Positions 61,301 to 64,000 of a stretch of DNA of 64,000 nt are shown in pieces. The stretch is from Candidatus Peribacteria bacterium RIFOXYB1_FULL_54_35. Its GTDB lineage: Bacteria; Patescibacteriota; Gracilibacteria; Peribacterales; Peribacteraceae. Where the stretch lies: positions 23,105-87,104 of the forward strand of contig MFYJ01000001.1 in the NCBI GenBank assembly GCA_001787755.1, given 5' to 3'. Within the stretch, counting starts at the first letter, position 1. The number at the start of each line of letters is the position of its first letter. Under the pieces are notes generated by a model, which ran no database searches, was not told where the DNA came from, and worked only from the letters and a program-made list of their open reading frames with translations. The translations under genes were made by a program, and so were the position numbers.

Positions 61301-62256
61301 TCGAGCTGCACCATTGGCCGGAGGTCCGGCGGCAATACAAGCAACCGCTGCAGAATCATCCACTCCGGCTTGCTCTCGGCCTTCATAAGAGAACTCACAA
61401 GCTTCATGCGCTTCATGACCTTCTTCAGTTTCTGACCGCTGCTCTGCTCGCGCTCTTTATGCAAATAATCGGTCAGCACGGAGAGATCGATGTTCATAAT
61501 GATTTCCCGGAGCGACTCGGCACCTGTTCCTGCGCGGAACACATGGCCAAACTTCATGTTCATTTCACGGAATTTCAACTCGGAAAGCACTGTCCCAATT
61601 GCGAGATTCCGGAGGTCATCCAGTGCCTCCTTGTGGTTGATTTTGAGCGAATTGATCTTATCTGCATACTCCTTGTCCAAAGCATCAAACTGCACACGGG
61701 TAGCCTTGCTCTCCTGCATCTGTTTCTTTGCTTCTTCATACTCCCGTTTCAACTGCCCTTTGCGGCTCTCCATGGAGGCATTGAGTTCTTTCTCCGCCTC
61801 CTGCTTCGCATTCTCATCGACCGTAATCACAATGTATGCGGCAAAGTACACAATCTGCTCCAGCGTCTTCACCGGGAGATCCAGAAGCAACCCGATACGG
61901 GAAGGGGTGGAACGGAGGAACCAGATATGCGTCACTGGCACTGCAAGGTTGATGTGCCCCATACGTTCGCGACGCACAATGCTCCTGGTGACTTCCACGC
62001 CACACTTCTCACAGACCACTCCCGCGTAGCGGACTCCTTTATACTTTCCGCAGAAACACTGGAAGTTCTTCGTGGGACCAAAGATGCGCTCGCAGAACAA
62101 GCCGTCCGGCTCTGCACGCTGTGTGCGGTAGTTCACGGTCTCCGGCTTGGTTACCTCACCCCGGGACCAGTTGATCACATCCTCGGGACTTGCAATGGAA
62201 AGGGCAACTGCATCGAAGGAATCGGTGGCGGCTGCGGGCTTGCGTGAAGGCGGCAT
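58381..62256 (-). CDS. rpoC: RNA polymerase subunit beta'
   Basis: 1291 aa from ATG 62256. N-terminal zinc finger CFCGKYKGVRYAGVVCEKCGVE; rudder/clamp region; active-site loop NADFDGDQMAVHVPLS with the three catalytic Asp; second zinc site CKTRRGICKKCYG; trigger-loop region GEPGTQLTMRTFHMGGVA; C-terminal VHEVQHIYASQG. Length is normal. rpoB, which almost always precedes rpoC, is not upstream; an inverted repeat and unrelated genes are found instead. The frame opens at 62280, but MPPSRKP at 62256 fits better. Confidence 0.97.
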   Translation of the reverse strand: MPPSRKPAAATDSFDAVALSIASPEDVINWSRGEVTKPETVNYRTQRAEPDGLFCERIFGPTKNFQCFCGKYKGVRYAGVVCEKCGVEVTRSIVRRERMGHINLAVPVTHIWFLRSTPSRIGLLLDLPVKTLEQIVYFAAYIVITVDENAKQEAEKELNASMESRKGQLKREYEEAKKQMQESKATRVQFDALDKEYADKINSLKINHKEALDDLRNLAIGTVLSELKFREMNMKFGHVFRAGTGAESLREIIMNIDLSVLTDYLHKEREQSSGQKLKKVMKRMKLVSSLMKAESKPEWMILQRLLVLPPDLRPMVQLDGGRFAASDLNDLYRRVINRNNRLKKLMSIGAPEVICRNEKRMLQEAVDTLLNNSARAGKTLFTAGDRRKLRSLSDMLKGKQGRFRQNLLGKRVDYSGRSVIVVGPHLKLSQCGLPKEMAMKLFKPFVIGRLIRDELAHNVKGAERLVQEGGKEVWDILEEVIQDKFVLLNRAPTLHRLGIQAFNPLLIEGKAIQLHPLVCAAFNADFDGDQMAVHVPLSQRAQKEARELMSAATNLLKPSAGEPVINPTQDMILGCYFLTRIHDGKKGEGMIFSSQEEALLALEQGVVDLQAKVKVRITTAEGERKIVETSVGRVRFNQIMPQGMGFVNETLRKKDLSNLVGRALELVGNSETVAFADRMKDIGFHYATLSGISISADDMIIPSEREQLVADANEKVRQLNNYYWKGLMTADERYSHAIRTWSQTKNEVGAKMIEEFMKHEENEITYVIDSGARGNWGQITQLAGMKGLVANPSGRTIELPIQSNLKDGFTVLEYFIATHGGRKGKSDTALKTAEAGYLTRRLVDAVQDVIIREDDCGSVETHWVTRKESEEIGEAFANRIFGRTLSEDIKNKGKVLAKRNAEIDKVLLRQIEECQLEAVPVRSMMTCKTRRGICKKCYGRDLGDNEIVKIGTPVGIIAAQSIGEPGTQLTMRTFHMGGVAEGSDITQGLTRVEELFEARSPRTPAALSDITGKVKVSHPSNRTIVHIAAVEKGEDEYRVPAGYEIIVKKGQVVKERTVLAKSSTDKSTVKAKVAGKVSIVEDGIVRVKHSELQERTYEFGSRETLLIKSGDMVEVGQPLNMGHFNLQELLEKKGAYEVQKYIIHEVQHIYASQGQTINDKHLEIIVRKMFSKVRVINAGETKLLPGETVDLGDLIHENDQVRAKKGKGKLSTYEPLLLGITRVALATDSWLAGASFQETIRVLVEAATTRRVDNLQDLKSNVIIGRLIPTGEVYRDRFSDEKKKEEAGSKE

Positions 62257-62398
62257 AATGAGAGAGAGAAATACATACAAAAAGACGTAGCCTCCCCGCC
62301 TGATCGTCTTATTCAGGTGGGAGAGCTCCGATATGTTGAAGGCATATTACCCTTCTGGAAAACCAATGCAAGGAGTATCGCCTCATTCTTGCGGGCTG

Positions 62399-62545
62399 TC
62401 AGCTTTTAGTTAGTAGGTTGTAGCTTGTAGGAAATCTCAGATCAAAAATCCAAAGGACTCAAGTCTCAATACGTAAGCTGTTTAAACCTTCAGCACCTCA
62501 ATCCTAAGACCTCGCTAAAAGCTAGAAGCTATAAGCTGAAAGCTA
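62399..62545. repeat. Degenerate inverted repeat upstream of rpoC
   Basis: Left arm AGCTTTTAGTTAGTAGGTTG... (62400-62431), right arm CTAAAAGCTAGAAGCTATAAG... (62514-62545). AGCTT/AAGCT words recall the repeats at 34311 and 42546, but the loop sequence (with AAAATCCAAAGGACTC) differs. The rest of the 62257-62398 gap shows nothing clear. Confidence 0.6.
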
Positions 62546-62848
62546 ATTGCCCCCAAGCCCTTCCCGAATCAGCTCGGTACCTCTGCGTATTTTGTCCGCA
62601 CGATCAGCGATGTCCGTCGTAGTGTCCTTCACCGTTCCAACAACGACGGTGCCTGCATCCACCGCTCCCCTCACACCTATGCGTGCGGCAGAGAATGCCC
62701 CGCTGGCGGATTCGGTGAGAGCATCGATCGTTCCCACGACATCGGCTCTCCGCTCCTGCGGTGTGCGGCAACCGCCAAGAAGCAGAAACACACAGAGAAC
62801 CGCAAGCACTCCGGATCCGCCGGTCATCGCTCGCAATACCTGCTGCAT
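62543..62848 (-). CDS. Small lipoprotein
   Basis: 101 aa. Lipoprotein signal with a hydrophobic core VLAVLCVFLLLGGC; the lipobox LGGC places the lipidated Cys at about residue 27. The mature part is Ala/Thr/Asp-rich and helical (VVGTIDALTESASGAF, DTTTDIADRADKIRRGTEL). No family recognised. Its start is 5 nt downstream of the zinc-ribbon gene's stop, so the two are co-transcribed. Confidence 0.65.
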   Translation of the reverse strand: MQQVLRAMTGGSGVLAVLCVFLLLGGCRTPQERRADVVGTIDALTESASGAFSAARIGVRGAVDAGTVVVGTVKDTTTDIADRADKIRRGTELIREGLGGN

Positions 62849-62853
62849 GCTGT

Positions 62854-63216
62854 TTAAGAAGACGGGCTCGTAGACCCGTACTTATGGAACAACTCCTCGA
62901 AAGAACCTCCTGCCTCCGTGAGACCCTTCCGCAACATAGCAAGTTCTTCCTTATTGAGCTCCAGTGATGTGGAGACATTGGCAGTGATATCTTCTTTGTA
63001 CGGCTGTGCGTTCAACGCTTCCACCCCCTGCAATGACGCATGGAGCACAATGTATGCGTTGCACATGTCACACTTGAGCTGCAGAAGCATCGCCTGATCT
63101 GCCATAACACGCACAGAAGAAAAATCGACAGGCACTCGCTTACCGCACTGGGGGCAGCGCATCTGCTGGTATATGCGTTGGAGGATTTGCTGTAGCGTGT
63201 GTGGATCAATATCCAT
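62854..63216 (-). CDS. Zinc-ribbon protein
   Basis: 120 aa from ATG 63216. N-terminal helix (MDIDPHTLQQILQRIYQQ), then two CxxC pairs, MRCPQCGKRV and KCDMCNAYIV, about 30 residues apart, forming a zinc ribbon; the C-terminal 50 residues are helical and acidic (SLELNKEELAMLRKGL). No family recognised. The frame extends to 63276, but the promoter 7 nt upstream of 63216 fixes the start. Confidence 0.65.
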   Translation of the reverse strand: MDIDPHTLQQILQRIYQQMRCPQCGKRVPVDFSSVRVMADQAMLLQLKCDMCNAYIVLHASLQGVEALNAQPYKEDITANVSTSLELNKEELAMLRKGLTEAGGSFEELFHKYGSTSPSS

Positions 63217-63223
63217 CACCTCT

Positions 63224-63252
63224 AGTATACCACGAGAGAATCTACACAACAA
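63224..63252 (-). promoter_or_regulatory. Promoter of the zinc-ribbon gene, leaderless
   Basis: TTGTTG (63252-63247), 17-bp spacer, TATACT (63229-63224) on the minus strand, then 7 nt to the ATG at 63216. Confidence 0.75.
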
Positions 63253-63311
63253 AAAAATTCCTGTACAAGTGGACAAAGAGCTAGAATTGGTGACGGACTA
63301 CTCCCACCTCC

Positions 63312-63812
63312 GTGTCACTGCGATTTCATACCATCCTCGCACTTGGAGCCCTTGCACTGATTCTCGGAATTACTGTGCAGACAGTGGAACAGCCGCCACG
63401 CCTGCGTGCTGCACTGAACCAGGGGGCAGCAGATATAGGAGTAGAACATGCAGAGCCCCTCTCCATGCGTCTTGAGTATGCCATGCGAAACAATACTGCT
63501 CTCGTCCGCATTGCTCACAGCGGCAGCGGAATCGTCTCAATCAGCGTCCCTGCAGACTGGCAACGCAGTGAAGTCTCTGGCGCGCCTCTCGCGGATTTCC
63601 GCAACGACGATCCCTCGTTCGGTTTTGTGCGCTGGCATTTCCCCCCAAAAACAAGCATGACGTTCTCCGTGCGACAGGCACCTGAGCATATCGTTGTCCA
63701 CAATCCTTCCCGTGCAGCGCTGAAACTCACCAGTGCCAAAGTAGATCTGCAGGATGGATCTGTGCAGAGAGATATTTTCCTCATTCAGGAAACTGCCGTG
63801 GAGATTTGGTGA
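63312..63812 (+). CDS. Secreted or membrane-anchored hypothetical protein
   Basis: 166 aa from GTG 63312. N-terminal signal or anchor (about 6-24: HTILALGALALILGITV), then a beta-rich domain (ALVRIAHSGSGIVSISVPADW, FGFVRWHFPPKTSMTFSVR). No family recognised. It converges on the probable sortase substrate. TAGAAT (63282-63287) lies 24 nt upstream of the GTG. Confidence 0.6.
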   Translation: MSLRFHTILALGALALILGITVQTVEQPPRLRAALNQGAADIGVEHAEPLSMRLEYAMRNNTALVRIAHSGSGIVSISVPADWQRSEVSGAPLADFRNDDPSFGFVRWHFPPKTSMTFSVRQAPEHIVVHNPSRAALKLTSAKVDLQDGSVQRDIFLIQETAVEIW

Positions 63813-63829
63813 TGTCTCCTTCAGCAGTC

Positions 63830-64000
63830 TCACTTCCTCCTCCTCTTCCTCACCCATCCCACACCTGCCGCGGCGCCTGCGGCCATCACAGCCAGCGCTG
63901 CAGGTCCGGTGTCTCCCACGGGAGCCTGCCTGGTTGCAGCAAGCGGGAGCGGGAGCTGGTACGGGAGCGGCTGGAGGTTTGCCATGGTCGGGAAGCCCTG
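63830..64000 (-). CDS. C-terminal end of a probable sortase substrate (partial)
   Basis: The gene enters from the right edge; the last 56 codons are visible. After a Pro/Leu-rich stretch comes PVGDTGP, a hydrophobic helix AALAVMAAGAAAGVGWV and the basic tail RKRRRK. This is the layout of a cell-wall sorting signal (LPxTG-like pentapeptide, TM, positive tail), with GDTG in place of LPxTG. The SLH-sortase at 37084-38319 is a candidate enzyme. Confidence 0.65.
   Translation of the reverse strand, partial: QGFPTMANLQPLPYQLPLPLAATRQAPVGDTGPAALAVMAAGAAAGVGWVRKRRRK

Overview
The window looks like a chromosomal segment of a Patescibacteria (CPR) genome, most likely from the Peregrinibacteria/Peribacteria side. 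The evidence is indirect: compact gene packing, about half G+C, the standard code with UGA as stop, a VirB2/T4SS-type pilin gene, two large VirD4/TraD-like membrane ATPases, very small GIY-YIG nucleases, many SLH-type envelope proteins, a sortase, a cobalamin-type (class II) ribonucleotide reductase and scattered housekeeping genes. No 16S rRNA is present, so the lineage is an inference.

Layout. 1-7.8 kb: partial rRNA m5C methyltransferase, leuS, der, a LOG/SLOG protein, mltG, ybaB and a DUF1622-like membrane protein. 7.8-8.8 kb: an A+T-rich GIY-YIG plus EVE/PUA-like nuclease beside a duplicated gene end. 8.8-18.3 kb: TraD-like ATPase, two cell-wall proteins (RlpA-like, 3D/PG-binding), an M24 peptidase, a T4SS-type pilin and a PKD membrane protein whose long cytoplasmic tail carries eight P-x-W-L motifs. 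18.3-19 kb: tRNA-His and a small GIY-YIG element with inverted repeats and a 21-bp direct repeat of the tRNA end. 19-34 kb: hisS, SLH/GerMN protein, gyrB, rpsU, an S41 protease, a PrsW-like protease, glyS, rpsB-tsf and twin receiver genes. 34-43 kb: second TraD-like ATPase, SLH-sortase, a polytopic membrane protein, ychF and an RNHCP gene invaded by hairpins. 43-51.5 kb: nrdJ with two NrdR-like boxes, flavin reductase, RHH protein, ribD, a Cys-rich protein, radical SAM/SPASM and a TrpR-like regulator. 52-62 kb: fusA, rpsG, rpsL and rpoC, with an 873-aa protein of tandem protease-propeptide-like domains between rpsL and rpoC. The right edge holds a lipoprotein, a zinc-ribbon protein and the C-terminal sorting signal of a probable sortase substrate.

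Four themes run through the window. First, about twenty genes have a -10 hexamer (TAnnnT) only 5-15 nt before the start codon and no Shine-Dalgarno sequence, which predicts leaderless or near-leaderless mRNAs as a standard mode; clear Shine-Dalgarno sites are seen mainly at a few accessory genes. Second, gene ends (tRNA-His, ychF, the first TraD-like gene) are duplicated next to GC-rich hairpins, and one such locus has the full anatomy of a small GIY-YIG mobile element. Third, many intergenic gaps hold long imperfect inverted repeats built from short degenerate words, including TTAGGG telomere-like text by fusA. Fourth, the envelope genes (SLH proteins, sortase, sorting signal, lytic enzymes, pilin, TraD-like ATPases) describe a monoderm-type surface with a T4SS/T4P-like apparatus.
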